Assembly (NCBI RefSeq): GCF_900104815.1
Contig: NZ_FNTD01000004.1
Location: 6,447,001-6,511,000 of the forward strand
Length of the DNA stretch: 64,000 nt
Origin: Streptomyces misionensis
GTDB lineage: Bacteria > Actinomycetota > Actinomycetes > Streptomycetales > Streptomycetaceae
Reading direction: 5' to 3'
Below the pieces are notes generated by a model. That model had not been told where the DNA came from and did no database searches. It was given only the letters and a program-made list of their open reading frames with translations. Positions 15,441 to 24,055 of this stretch are shown here, in pieces. Every line of letters begins with the position of its first letter. The first letter of the stretch is position 1. The translations under genes were made by a program, and so were the position numbers.

Positions 15441-17327
15441 ATGTTCACCACCCGTCCCACCCTCCAGGGCACCTTCGGCATGGTGTCCTCCACGCACTGG
15501 CTGGCCTCCCAGTCGGCGATGGCCGTGCTGGAGGACGGGGGGAACGCGTTCGACGCGGCGGTGGCCGGGGCGTTCGTGCTCCATGTCGTGGAGCCGCATC
15601 TGAACGGGCCCGCGGGCGAGGTGCCGATCCTGCTGGCGCCGGCCGGGGGACGGGTGCGGGTGCTGTGCGGCCAGGGGGTGGCCCCGGCGGGTGCCTCCGC
15701 CGCCCGTTACCGGGATCTCGGGCTGGACCTCGTCCCCGGCACCGGACCCCTCGCGGCCGCCGTGCCCGGAGCCTTCGACGCCTGGCTGCTGCTCCTGCGC
15801 GACCACGGCACCAAGTCCCTCGACGACGTGCTGAAGTACGCGATCGGCTACGCCGAACACGGGCACCCGACGGTCGACAACGTCGGCGCGGCCGTCGACA
15901 CCGTACGGACGCTCTTCGAGACCGAGTGGACCTCGTCCGCCGCCGTGTACCTGCCCGGCGGGCGCGCGCCCCGCCCCGGTGAACGGCTGCGCAACCCCGC
16001 CCTCGCCGCCACCTGGCGCCGGCTGCTCGCCGAGACCGCGCGGGCCGGCGACCGGGAGGCCCGCATCGACGCCGCGCGCGAGGTGTGGCGCTCGGGATTC
16101 ATCGCCGAGGCCCTGGTCCGGCAGTCCCGGCGGCCCACCCTGGACACCAGCGGCGAGCGGCACACCGGCACGCTCACCGGGGACGACCTGGCCGGCTGGT
16201 CGGCGTCGTACGAGGACCCGGTGACGTACGACTGGCACGGCTGGACCGTCTGCAAGGCCGGCCCCTGGAGCCAGGGCCCCGCCTTCCTCCAGCAACTCGC
16301 CCTGCTCCCGGGGGAGTTGCCCGCGTACGGCTCCGCCGACTACGTGCACCTGCTCATCGAGGGCTGCAAACTCGCCATGGCCGACCGGGAGGCCTGGTAC
16401 GGCGACGCCGCCGAGGTGCCCGTCGCCGCGCTGCTGTCGGACGCCTACAACGCCGGGCGGCGGGGCCTGATCGGAGCCGAGGCGTCGTACGAACTGCGTC
16501 CCGGCAGTCCCGGCGGGCGCACCCCGCGGCTGCCCGCGTGGGCGCACGCGCCCGTACCGGACGGCACCCGGGGCGTCGACCCGATGGGGGCGGGGGAGCC
16601 GACCGTCGCGGAGGTCCCCGAACGGCCCCGGGCGAGCGGCGACGGCGCCGCCCCCGACGGCATCGCGACCGGCCGCGCGGGCACCGGTCCCGACAACATC
16701 GCGACCGGCCCCGACGGCGCCACCCGCGGCGACACCTGCCACCTCGACGTCGTCGACCGCTGGGGCAACATGATCGCGGCCACCCCCAGCGGCGGCTGGC
16801 TCCAGTCCAACCCCGTCGTCCCGGAACTGGGTTTCCCGCTCGGCACCCGGTTGCAGATGGCCTGGCTGGAGGAGGGCCTGCCCAACACCCTCACCCCCGG
16901 CCGCCGCCCCCGTACGACCCTCACCCCGTCCCTCGCGCTGCGCGACGGCGTGCCGGTGATGGCGTTCGGCACGCCCGGCGGCGACCAGCAGGACCAGTGG
17001 CAGCCGCACTTCTTCCTCGCCGTCGCGCTGCGCGCCCCCGTCCGCGGCGGCCTCGACCTCCAGGGCGCCATCGACGCCCCGAACTGGCACAACGACGGCT
17101 TCCCCAGCTCCTTCTACCCGCGCGGCCACCAACCCGGCGCCGTGACCGTGGAGTCCCGGATGCCCGCCGGGGTCGTCGCCGAACTGCGCCGCCGTGGCCA
17201 CGACATCACGCTCGGGCCCGCCTGGTCCGAGGGCCGGCTGTGCGCGGTCGCCCGCGACCCGGAGACCGGTGTGCTGTCGGCGGCCGCCAACCCGCGGGGC
17301 ATGCAGGGGTATGCGGTGGGCCGGTGA
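15441..17327 (+). CDS. Gamma-glutamyltransferase-family protein (Ntn hydrolase)
   Basis: 628 residues, long for bacterial GGT (about 580) because of a low-complexity insert near 375-430 (repeats of PDGIATG/PDNIATGP). The N-terminal half has the family landmarks SSTHWLASQSAMAVLEDGGNA and LNGPAGE. The predicted autocleavage nucleophile is Thr432 in DTCHLDVVDRWGN, aligned with TTHYSVVD of known GGTs, and TPGGDQQDQWQ marks the second subunit. No signal peptide is seen, so a cytosolic role (glutathione analogue, amide or acylase-type chemistry) is more likely than periplasmic glutathione turnover. GAGGGGA precedes ATG 15441. Many actinobacterial members of this branch lack a proven substrate. Confidence 0.82.
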   Translation: MFTTRPTLQGTFGMVSSTHWLASQSAMAVLEDGGNAFDAAVAGAFVLHVVEPHLNGPAGEVPILLAPAGGRVRVLCGQGVAPAGASAARYRDLGLDLVPGTGPLAAAVPGAFDAWLLLLRDHGTKSLDDVLKYAIGYAEHGHPTVDNVGAAVDTVRTLFETEWTSSAAVYLPGGRAPRPGERLRNPALAATWRRLLAETARAGDREARIDAAREVWRSGFIAEALVRQSRRPTLDTSGERHTGTLTGDDLAGWSASYEDPVTYDWHGWTVCKAGPWSQGPAFLQQLALLPGELPAYGSADYVHLLIEGCKLAMADREAWYGDAAEVPVAALLSDAYNAGRRGLIGAEASYELRPGSPGGRTPRLPAWAHAPVPDGTRGVDPMGAGEPTVAEVPERPRASGDGAAPDGIATGRAGTGPDNIATGPDGATRGDTCHLDVVDRWGNMIAATPSGGWLQSNPVVPELGFPLGTRLQMAWLEEGLPNTLTPGRRPRTTLTPSLALRDGVPVMAFGTPGGDQQDQWQPHFFLAVALRAPVRGGLDLQGAIDAPNWHNDGFPSSFYPRGHQPGAVTVESRMPAGVVAELRRRGHDITLGPAWSEGRLCAVARDPETGVLSAAANPRGMQGYAVGR

Positions 17328-17407
17328 CCCCTGTTCTTCAACCCGATTCCACCCGGTGTGCACCGGGCGGGCGGGGATTGTCAGTGGGGCGTGGTCCCAT
17401 AGGGGAC

Positions 17408-18256
17408 ATGAACGAAGAGACGGAAACCATCGACGAGTTTCTCACCCGCCGCGCGGCCGACGTGGAAGACGCGATCCGCGCGGCGGCCGCCGCCGAGATC
17501 CTGCCCCGCTTCCGCTGCCTCACGGCGGCCGACGTGGACCAGAAGAGCGGCCCGCACGACCTGGTGACCGACGCCGACCGGCTGGCCGAGAAGCGGCTCA
17601 CCGAGGCGCTCGGCGCGCTGCTGCCCGGCTCGGTCGTGGTCGGCGAGGAGGCGGTGCACGCGGACCCGGCGACGTACCGGGCGATACAGGGCGACCTCCC
17701 GGTCTGGATCGTCGACCCGGTCGACGGCACCCGTCAGTTCGTGCACGGCGACGACGGGTTCTGCACCCTGGTCGCGCTCGCCCACCGCGGCGTCGTGCTG
17801 GCCTCCTGGACGTACGCCGCGGCGCGCGGCCGGCTCGCCACCGCGGTCCGCGGCCGGGGCGCGTTCCTGGACGGCGAGCGGCTGTCGGCGGGCGTACCGG
17901 CGGCCGGCCGGGACCTGGTCGTCGCCACGTCCCACCCCGACTACACCACCGATGCGCAAAAGCGCGCGCTCCGCCCCCTGTGGACGGACGGCGTCGCCCC
18001 GCGCCCGTGCGGTTCCGCGGGCCTGGAGTATCTGGCCGTCGCCCGGGGCGAGTTGGACGCCGTGGCGTTCTCCTGGGAGGCGGCCTGGGACCACGCGGCC
18101 GGACTGCTGCTGGTCGAGGAGGCGGGCGGCACCCACCTCACCCGCTCCGGCGAACCCTTCCGGATCGCCGGCCGGAACGCCCTGCCCTTCACCGCCGCCC
18201 GCGACACGGCCACGGCCCACCGCCTCACGGAGCTGCTGCGCACGGCGGCGGTCTGA
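17408..18256 (+). CDS. Inositol-monophosphatase-family phosphatase
   Basis: 282 residues with the metal-dependent phosphatase motifs in order: DLVTDADR (about 50-57), GEE (about 80), WIVDPVDGTRQF with metal-binding Asp103 and Asp106, and WDHAAG (about 218-223) near the C-terminus. Histidinol-phosphate phosphatase, inositol-1-phosphatase and 3'-phosphoadenosine phosphatase share these. The RQF after DGT and the isolated location do not settle which. AGGGGA lies before ATG 17408. It lies 80 bp after the GGT-like gene on the same strand; a short inverted repeat (17352-17367) between them may separate the units. Confidence 0.88.
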   Translation: MNEETETIDEFLTRRAADVEDAIRAAAAAEILPRFRCLTAADVDQKSGPHDLVTDADRLAEKRLTEALGALLPGSVVVGEEAVHADPATYRAIQGDLPVWIVDPVDGTRQFVHGDDGFCTLVALAHRGVVLASWTYAAARGRLATAVRGRGAFLDGERLSAGVPAAGRDLVVATSHPDYTTDAQKRALRPLWTDGVAPRPCGSAGLEYLAVARGELDAVAFSWEAAWDHAAGLLLVEEAGGTHLTRSGEPFRIAGRNALPFTAARDTATAHRLTELLRTAAV

Positions 18257-18393
18257 ACCCGGCGCCCCGGCGTCCGGCCCCGTCCCGCCCTTGATCGCGT
18301 CCCACCCGCACAAAACGCACTCGCCCCCACCACCCCCCGCCGTCCGGCATATCCTGGCCCCGAGTGGCCATCGGCTGACGAAGGGGTCCGAAG

Positions 18394-19812
18394 GTGCCGG
18401 CGATGCTCGATGCGGTCGTGGTGGGGGCGGGGCCGAACGGGCTGACCGCTGCCGTGGAGCTGGCCCGCCGGGGCTTCACCGTGGCCGTGTTCGAGGCGCG
18501 GTCCACCGTGGGCGGCGGCGCCCGCACCGAGGAGCTGACCCTGCCCGGGTTCCGGCACGACCCGTGCTCGGCCGCCCATCCGCTCGGCATCAGCTCGCCC
18601 GCCTTCCGCGCCCTGCCCCTCGACCGCTACGGCCTCGAATGGCTGCACCCCGAGCTGCCCATGGCCCACCCGTTCCCGGACGGCACCGCCGCGGTGCTGG
18701 CCCGCTCGGTCGCCAAGACGGCCGCCTCCTTCGGGCCGCGGGACGCGGGGGCGTACCGCCGACTGGTCGAGCCGCTGGTCGCCCACTGGGACACCCTCGT
18801 GCGGGACTTCATGTCGCTGCCGTCGACCGCGCTGCCCCGTGACCCCCTGACCCTCGCCCGCTTCGGCCTCGCCGGGCTGCCGCCGTCCACCTGGCTGATG
18901 CGCCGGTTCAAGGACGAACGGGTCAAGGCCCTGTTCGCCGGGCTGGTCGCCCATGTGATGGCCCCGCTGGACGGGTTCGCCACCGGCGCCATCGGCCTGG
19001 TCTTCGCGCTGGCCGCGCACGCCCACGGCTGGCCGGTGGCCCGCGGCGGCTCCCAGGCGATCTCCGACGCCCTCACCGCCCACCTCGCGGACCTCGGCGG
19101 CGCGGTGCACACGGACTACGAGGTCAAGCGGCTGGACGACCTGCCGCCCGCCCGTGCCTACGTCTTCGACACCTCGCCCGCCGCCCTCGCCCGCATCGCC
19201 GGTTTCGGCGGCTATTACGACCGCTACCGCTACGGCCCCGGCGTCTTCAAGATCGACTACGCGCTGGACGGCCCGGTGCCCTGGACCGCGCCGGAGGCCC
19301 GCGTCGCCGGCACCGTGCAGATCGGCGCGAGCCAGGCCGAGATCGGCACCGCCCTGCGCGCCGCCTCCCGCGAGGGCCGCGCCCCCGAGCGGCCGTTCAT
19401 GATCACCGTGCAGCCGGGCGTGGTCGACCCCACCCGCGCCCCCGAGGGCAAGCAGGTCTTCTGGGCGTACGGCCATGTGCCGAGCGGCTGGTCGGGGGAT
19501 CTCACCGACGCCATGGAACGCCAGCTGGAGCGCTTCGCCCCCGGCTTCCGCGACCGCGTGCTCGCCCGCGCCGTCGCCGGTCCCGCCGAGCTGGCCGCCC
19601 ACAACGCCAACTACATCGGCGGCGACATCGCCTGCGGCGCGGCCTCCGGACTCCAGCTGCTGCTGCGGCCCCGGCCGACCCTGTTCCCGTACCAGACCCC
19701 CCACCCGGCCGTCTTCATCTGCTCGTCCGCCACCCCGCCGGGCCCCGGGGTGCACGGCATGTCCGGGCACAACGCGGCCCGGGCCGTCTGGCGCAGGCTG
19801 CGGCAGACATGA
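18394..19812 (+). CDS. FAD-dependent oxidoreductase, phytoene-desaturase (CrtI)-like
   Basis: 472 residues from GTG 18394 (AAGGGG upstream); ATG 18403 is a close alternative. The Rossmann motif [20 protein letters not shown] at the N-terminus binds FAD. A second CrtI-type block lies near the C-terminus ([18 protein letters not shown]). It resembles the COG1233 group of phytoene desaturase/retinol saturase-like amine oxidases. No carotenoid genes surround it, so a carotenoid role is unlikely and the substrate is unknown. Its stop overlaps the ATG of the macro-domain gene by four bases, so the two were once co-translated. Confidence 0.85.
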   Translation: MPAMLDAVVVGAGPNGLTAAVELARRGFTVAVFEARSTVGGGARTEELTLPGFRHDPCSAAHPLGISSPAFRALPLDRYGLEWLHPELPMAHPFPDGTAAVLARSVAKTAASFGPRDAGAYRRLVEPLVAHWDTLVRDFMSLPSTALPRDPLTLARFGLAGLPPSTWLMRRFKDERVKALFAGLVAHVMAPLDGFATGAIGLVFALAAHAHGWPVARGGSQAISDALTAHLADLGGAVHTDYEVKRLDDLPPARAYVFDTSPAALARIAGFGGYYDRYRYGPGVFKIDYALDGPVPWTAPEARVAGTVQIGASQAEIGTALRAASREGRAPERPFMITVQPGVVDPTRAPEGKQVFWAYGHVPSGWSGDLTDAMERQLERFAPGFRDRVLARAVAGPAELAAHNANYIGGDIACGAASGLQLLLRPRPTLFPYQTPHPAVFICSSATPPGPGVHGMSGHNAARAVWRRLRQT

Positions 19813-20185
19813 CCGCCCTCCTTCCGGTGCGGGGAGACATCACCCGCCGGCGCGCCGACGCGATCGTCAACGCGGCGAACTCCTCGCTGCTCGGCGGGGG
19901 AGGGTGGACGGCGCCATCCACCGCCGCGGGGGCCCCGCGATCCTCGCGGAGTGCCGGGCGCTGCGCGCCTCCCGCTACGGCCGGGGACTGCCCACCGGCC
20001 AGGCCGTGGCCACCACGGCGGGGCAACTCGACGCGCGGTGGGTGATCCACACCGTCGGCCCGGTGTACGAGGGCCCGGACAGCGATCCCGCGCCGGTCGC
20101 CTCCTGCTACCGGGAGTCGCTGCGGGCGGCCGACGAGCCGGGCGCCCGGACCGTCGCGTTCCCGGCGCCCCGGCTGCCCGGCGCC
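19809..20185 (+). pseudogene. Frameshifted, truncated macro-domain protein
   Basis: Reading starts as a canonical macro domain (GDITRRRADAIVNAANSSLLGGG) at ATG 19809, which overlaps the upstream stop. Near 19902-19904, where relatives read GGG-GTG-GAC, one G is missing. The domain then continues one frame over (VDGAIHRRGGPAILAECRAL, TGQAVATTAGQLDARWVIHT, VGPVYEG) up to about 20166. There the expected STGVYGYP block is replaced by unrelated sequence. The gene is thus broken twice. Macro domains bind ADP-ribose or remove it or O-acetyl-ADP-ribose. A sequencing error could explain the first lesion but not the missing C-terminus. Confidence 0.75.
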
Positions 20186-20330
20186 GTCGACGGACCATTG
20201 CGGACTGACGAGAGCCCGTGGTCGGCGCATCGTGGGGCACGAGGAGCAGCGGAACGGAAGCCGGCGCAACCTCTTGGTGGGCCGCTGACGGAGCGTCGGC
20301 GGCCGGACCTGTCTGAAGTTGTTCCACGGG

Positions 20331-21446
20331 TCAGGCCCGCGTGCGACCGACCACGCGGCCCACGGCGTTGCGCACCGCGAGGCCCGGTCGGGTGCGGGGC
20401 ACCATGAGCCTGGAGAGCAGACCGACGCGTCGCTGCCGCGGGCCTACCTCACGGCGGAGCCGCGACTCGTAGGCGGCGAAGGCGCGGGCGTGATCACCGG
20501 GGTGGGCGGAGAGCTCTTCTGCGAGGGCGTACGCGCCCGCCATCGCCATGCTGGACCCGTCGCCCAGCAGGGATGTCGCCGCCGCCGCGTCCCCGAGCAG
20601 TACGACCCGTCCGCGGGACCATGAGGGCAGCCGGACGGTGGTCAGGGGGTCGAAGAACGGAGCCGGGTGGTCGAGGAACGCCGCCACGAGTTCCGGTGCC
20701 CGCCACCGCACGTCGGCGTAGGCGTCGGCCACGGTCTGCTTGTGAAGGGCGATGTTCTTGCGGTCGTGGGGCGCCGGCTGTGCGGCCCGGAAGGTGAAGA
20801 TCGCGAGTGGAGTCGTCCGCGAAGGGTGGAGGACCAGCATCCGGTTCGGCACGGTCAGCATCGTCATCTCGGTCGGGTCCTCGATGGCGTCGGGTTCCAA
20901 CGGGACGGTCGCGCCGTACAGGCCCAGGTCGCTCGCGAACTGCCGCTCGGGGCCGAATACCAGGCGCCGTACGGTGGAGTGCATCCCGTCGGCACCGACC
21001 ACCAAGTCGAAGCGCCGTGGCGCGGACCGCCGGAAGGTGACGTCCACCCCGCTTTCATCCTGGTCGAGAGCGGTGACCGTGTCGTCGAACAGGAACTCGG
21101 CCTCGGTCTGCGCCGACCGGTAGAGCACCTCGGACAGGTCGGCCCGGGTCACCTCGACCGTCGGCGCCTTGTCCGAGGTGAGCGGGAGTTGCAGGATCCG
21201 CCTGCCGTCGGGGTCGAGCAGGGTCAGCGATCGATTGCGGGTGGCGAGCCCGCGGAGCTGCGGAAGGATGCCCATGCGGTCGGCGACCGGGATCGCGGGC
21301 CCCTTCACGACCACCGCGCTACCACCGGAGCGCAGCTGCCGGGCGTGTTCGACGACCGTCGGCCGGAATCCATTCCGGGAGAGCCAGTATGCGAGTGCGG
21401 GCCCTGCGATTCCGGCACCGACTATCAGCACCTCGGGCTTCTTCAT
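20331..21446 (-). CDS. FAD-dependent monooxygenase (PHBH/TetX-like, class A)
   Basis: 371 residues with all three class A flavoprotein monooxygenase motifs: GAGIAGPALA (about 10-19, ADP of FAD), the DG motif GADGMHSTVRR (about 152-162) and GDAAAATSLLGDGSSMAMAGA (about 285-305). Such enzymes hydroxylate aromatic rings or inactivate aromatic antibiotics (tetracyclines, rifamycins). The compact size and the pairing with an MFS pump and drug-type regulators favour detoxification. It is divergent from the ArsR-type gene at 21616, with two copies of the AGGTACG-N8-CGTACCT operator in between, so it should be repressed by that regulator. Codon use is visibly less GC-rich than in flanking core genes. 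Confidence 0.87.
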   Translation of the reverse strand: MKKPEVLIVGAGIAGPALAYWLSRNGFRPTVVEHARQLRSGGSAVVVKGPAIPVADRMGILPQLRGLATRNRSLTLLDPDGRRILQLPLTSDKAPTVEVTRADLSEVLYRSAQTEAEFLFDDTVTALDQDESGVDVTFRRSAPRRFDLVVGADGMHSTVRRLVFGPERQFASDLGLYGATVPLEPDAIEDPTEMTMLTVPNRMLVLHPSRTTPLAIFTFRAAQPAPHDRKNIALHKQTVADAYADVRWRAPELVAAFLDHPAPFFDPLTTVRLPSWSRGRVVLLGDAAAATSLLGDGSSMAMAGAYALAEELSAHPGDHARAFAAYESRLRREVGPRQRRVGLLSRLMVPRTRPGLAVRNAVGRVVGRTRA

Positions 21447-21540
21447 GACGATGACCTCGCGGAGTATCGATGACCAGGCCCCCGGCGAGTGCCGGGCCGG
21501 GTCTCAGGGGGAGGCGGCACCGGGCAGCGCAAACGGGTCA

Positions 21541-21562
21541 AGGTACGGTCAGATTCGTACCT
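21541..21562. promoter_or_regulatory. Operator A (AGGTACG-N8-CGTACCT)
   Basis: Perfect 7-bp inverted repeat AGGTACG (21541-21547) and CGTACCT (21556-21562) with an 8-bp spacer, between the divergent FAD monooxygenase and ArsR-type genes. It shares its exact architecture with six other sites in this block. Confidence 0.75.
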
Positions 21563-21579
21563 CAGTGGAGCATATCTTG

Positions 21580-21601
21580 AGGTACGATGCAAGCCGTACC
21601 T
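21580..21601. promoter_or_regulatory. Operator B (AGGTACG-N8-CGTACCT)
   Basis: AGGTACG (21580-21586), an 8-bp spacer, then CGTACCT (21595-21601), 39 bp from operator A. It ends directly at the ribosome site (GAAGGGAG) of the ArsR-type gene at 21616, so binding would block its own expression. Confidence 0.75.
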
Positions 21602-21615
21602 GAAGGGAGTGCCGC

Positions 21616-21951
21616 GTGGCCGGGATCAACCTGGTCGGCCCCGAGGTCGATGCGCTCGATCTGGGTGCGGTGATTCGCGCCCTCGCCGACGAGCACCGTC
21701 GTTCGGTGGTGACGGAGTTGGCCGCCGACCGCAGCGACAGCGAGCGGGGCTGCAACTCGTTCAATCTTCCGATCTCGAAGCAGACCCAGACCCACCACTT
21801 CCGGGTCCTGCGCGAAGCAGGTCTTATCGATGAGATCGACTACGGCAACCGCAAGGGCATCCGACTGCGACGCGTGGACATCGAGAAGAGATTCCCCCGG
21901 CTGCTCGCACTCCTGGGCGCAGAGTCCCCGGGCGGTACTGCTCCTCGCTGA
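21616..21951 (+). CDS. ArsR-type winged-helix regulator 1
   Basis: 111 residues from GTG 21616 with GGGAG six bases upstream. ArsR-like fold: LGAVIRALADEHRRSVVTEL (helix 1-2), SFNLPISKQTQTHHFRVLRE (recognition helix) and a wing at EIDYGNRKGIRLRR. There is no metal-binding Cys pair of the ELCVCDL type, so the inducer is probably organic. It has the same length as, and is about two thirds identical by eye to, the regulator at 25366-25701. Two operator copies precede it. Likely a repressor of the divergent FAD monooxygenase and, through shared sites, of the other genes of the block. Confidence 0.87.
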   Translation: MAGINLVGPEVDALDLGAVIRALADEHRRSVVTELAADRSDSERGCNSFNLPISKQTQTHHFRVLREAGLIDEIDYGNRKGIRLRRVDIEKRFPRLLALLGAESPGGTAPR

Positions 21952-22522
21952 ACACGGCTGAGCACACTGGAAGGAGTCCGAGTCGGCCCTGGGCCGCGAG
22001 CTCGGCCGGATCCGGCTCGTGCCCGGCTCGCAGGTGGCCGAGCGCGACGCGGACACGAATGGATCGGTGTCGCTTCGACCATCGTCCCGCGCTCATGATC
22101 GGCGCCGAGCTCTTCCGCGCGCTCCCTCACGCCAACACCCACTGAGGTTTCCTCAACCTGCGTGCGGGAGGCGACCTCCATCGGAGGCGCGACAACCCAC
22201 CGTCAACGGGTGCCGACCGATGGAACCGAGCGCCCACCACCTACCCCGATCGACCGAGCGGCGACCCCCGGCAAGCCGCGGCCGCCGTACTCGATCTCGC
22301 GGTCCGGACCGTCCGGGAAGGGACGAGCGACCGGCCGGAGCGCGACGTGTAGCTGACACGAGCGGCACGGTCACCGCGGACACCACGCACTCGGAGCGGG
22401 TCCGCGGTGTCCGCCGCACGCTGTGCCGTGGTGCCTGTCCGTGGCTCGGGCCCCGCGCGGGTGTGAGGACCGTGCAGTCACACGCCGGCGGCCTCGGCCA
22501 CTCCGCGCGGCGGCCCGGTGGT
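21952..22522. other. 571-bp non-coding stretch between ArsR1 and the convergent MFS gene
   Basis: No convincing gene. A short open stretch (ATG 22059 to TGA 22143, reading MDRCRFDHRPALMIGAELF) and a neighbouring frame before it look like eroded coding sequence, but I cannot assign them to a family. No operator copies, long repeats or terminator with a U-run were found. The base composition is nearer to the 20-26 kb block than to core genes. Confidence 0.4.
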
Positions 22523-23884
22523 TCACGCCTGTGTGCCGACCTGATCGGCGATCGGGTCTTCCTGGTGCTGGTCCGGGTGGGCCGACAGGGTGCGCGCAGC
22601 CGGGCTCTTGTGCGCCCGGTGGAGCACGTTGATGACCACGGCCAGCAGCAGGGGCAGGAGCGCCAACGCGATCACCACGAGATGGAAGACCTCCGCGTAG
22701 GCCCCGGCGGCTCCGCTGCCACCTGCCGAGACTTTCCGGGCGAGGCCGGGATCGTCGACGCGGGCGGACAGGAGTCCGGCCGTCACCGCGGCGTAGACCC
22801 CTACGGCGGCCGCCTCACTGCCCAGACGGACGAAGTTCAGCACACCGGCCGCGGCCCCCGCACTACGGGCGGGCACGGCGGCGAGGGCCTCCCCGTCGAT
22901 GAGGCCGATCGGGAGACCCCAGCCGAATCCCAGGAGGACCATGGGGAGCACAAGGGTCCACTTCGGGGCGTCGGGGCCGAGGAGCAGCATGCCGAGATCA
23001 CCGACGACGAGCACGGCGAGCGACACGTTGATGATCACCATGGGGGTGATCCGGCGTACGCGGTGGACCAGTGTCGTGGCGAGGACCGGAGCGACGAGCA
23101 CCGGCAGCGTCAGGGGCAGGAGGAACACGCCGGCCTGGCCGGCACTCATGCCGAGGACCGCGCTCAGCGCGACGGGCAGATAGGTCAGCAGGGTCACGTA
23201 GCCCAGGGACCCCGCGACCGGCACCAGGATGACGGCCAGGAAGTACCGGTTGCGGACCGGTGAGAAGTCGATCAGCTTGCGGTTGCCCTCCACAGGGTGC
23301 CTGTGGTCCTTCGGCAGGGCACCACCGGCCAGCAGGGCCACGATCGAGATGGCACCGGCGGCGGCGAAGACGCCCTGCCACCCGACGAACGTCACCAGCC
23401 CCCCGGAGAGGGTCGGTCCTGCGGCCAGGCCCAGACCGACCGTTGTGCCCAGCAAAGCGAAGGCACGAGCGCGCCGGGCACCGGAATACGCGTTGGACAG
23501 CAGGGCCGTGCCACCGGTGGCCACCGCGGCGCCGCCCACTCCGGCGAGCAGGCGTCCCGCGTCGAGAACGTACAGGTTCGGGGACACGACGCTGAGCACG
23601 GAGGCACCCAGGATGAACAGGGAACCGATCATGAAGGTGCGCTTGTGTCCGAGCCGGTCGGAGAGTGCTCCCCAGACCAGGGTGAACAGGGCGAACGAGA
23701 CGTTGAACCCATTCACGACCCACTGGAGAGCGGTCGGGGAGTCGCCCAGGTCTCGGGAGATGTCGGGAAGGGCGATCGCTGTTCCCGCGATGCTGATGGG
23801 CAGGACGAACATCGTGAGCAGGATGACGGGCGTCAGGAACCATGGCGGGTTCGCCCCCTCCGCATGCCTCGCAGTGCTGGTCAC
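22523..23884 (-). CDS. MFS drug:H+ antiporter (DHA2-like)
   Basis: 453 residues. GTG 23884 has GAGGGG eight bases upstream. It is a major-facilitator pump with about 14 hydrophobic segments. The inter-helix 2-3 motif is WGALSDRLGHKRTFMIG (about 71-87) and a motif C-like segment is GLGLAAGPTLSGGLV. Two operators of the local AGGTACG type lie just upstream (23899-23961), so it is controlled with the FAD monooxygenase and luciferase-like genes. It probably exports the compound, or modified compound, that those enzymes act on. The charged tail after residue 425 (HRAHKSPAARTLSAHP) is unremarkable. Confidence 0.87.
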   Translation of the reverse strand: MTSTARHAEGANPPWFLTPVILLTMFVLPISIAGTAIALPDISRDLGDSPTALQWVVNGFNVSFALFTLVWGALSDRLGHKRTFMIGSLFILGASVLSVVSPNLYVLDAGRLLAGVGGAAVATGGTALLSNAYSGARRARAFALLGTTVGLGLAAGPTLSGGLVTFVGWQGVFAAAGAISIVALLAGGALPKDHRHPVEGNRKLIDFSPVRNRYFLAVILVPVAGSLGYVTLLTYLPVALSAVLGMSAGQAGVFLLPLTLPVLVAPVLATTLVHRVRRITPMVIINVSLAVLVVGDLGMLLLGPDAPKWTLVLPMVLLGFGWGLPIGLIDGEALAAVPARSAGAAAGVLNFVRLGSEAAAVGVYAAVTAGLLSARVDDPGLARKVSAGGSGAAGAYAEVFHLVVIALALLPLLLAVVINVLHRAHKSPAARTLSAHPDQHQEDPIADQVGTQA

Positions 23885-23898
23885 TGGGCAACCCCTCT

Positions 23899-23920
23899 AG
23901 GTACGAAAATGTTCATACCT
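23899..23920. promoter_or_regulatory. Operator C (one mismatch)
   Basis: AGGTACG (23899-23905), an 8-bp spacer, then CATACCT (23914-23920), one base off the consensus arm. It begins 14 bp upstream of the MFS GTG on the minus strand, overlapping its leader as sites B and G do for the regulators. Confidence 0.7.
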
Positions 23921-23939
23921 AGAGTCAAGCAGGAAGTGT

Positions 23940-23961
23940 AGGTACGAATCAAGCCGTACCT
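23940..23961. promoter_or_regulatory. Operator D
   Basis: AGGTACG (23940-23946), an 8-bp spacer, then CGTACCT (23955-23961), a perfect copy 41 bp from operator C. It serves the MFS promoter. The same sequence could influence read-through from the luciferase-like gene, which ends at 24056 and is transcribed toward it. Confidence 0.72.
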
Positions 23962-24055
23962 GATGTGATCTGACGGACAGGCGCGTTGTCGGCGGTCGGG
24001 CAGGCGGTCGTGCCCGCCCGGCCGACCGGTCGGGCACGACCGCCTCGGCGTCGCG

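Noticed and set aside
15387..17363. 658-codon minus-strand open frame opposite the GGT-like gene
   Set aside because: Gly/Val/Arg-rich translation with no domain; the plus strand has the catalytic Thr and family landmarks.
17352..17367. CCCGGT-GTGC-ACCGGG between the GGT-like and IMPase-like genes as a terminator
   Set aside because: A 6-bp stem without a U-tail is too weak in this GC-rich background.
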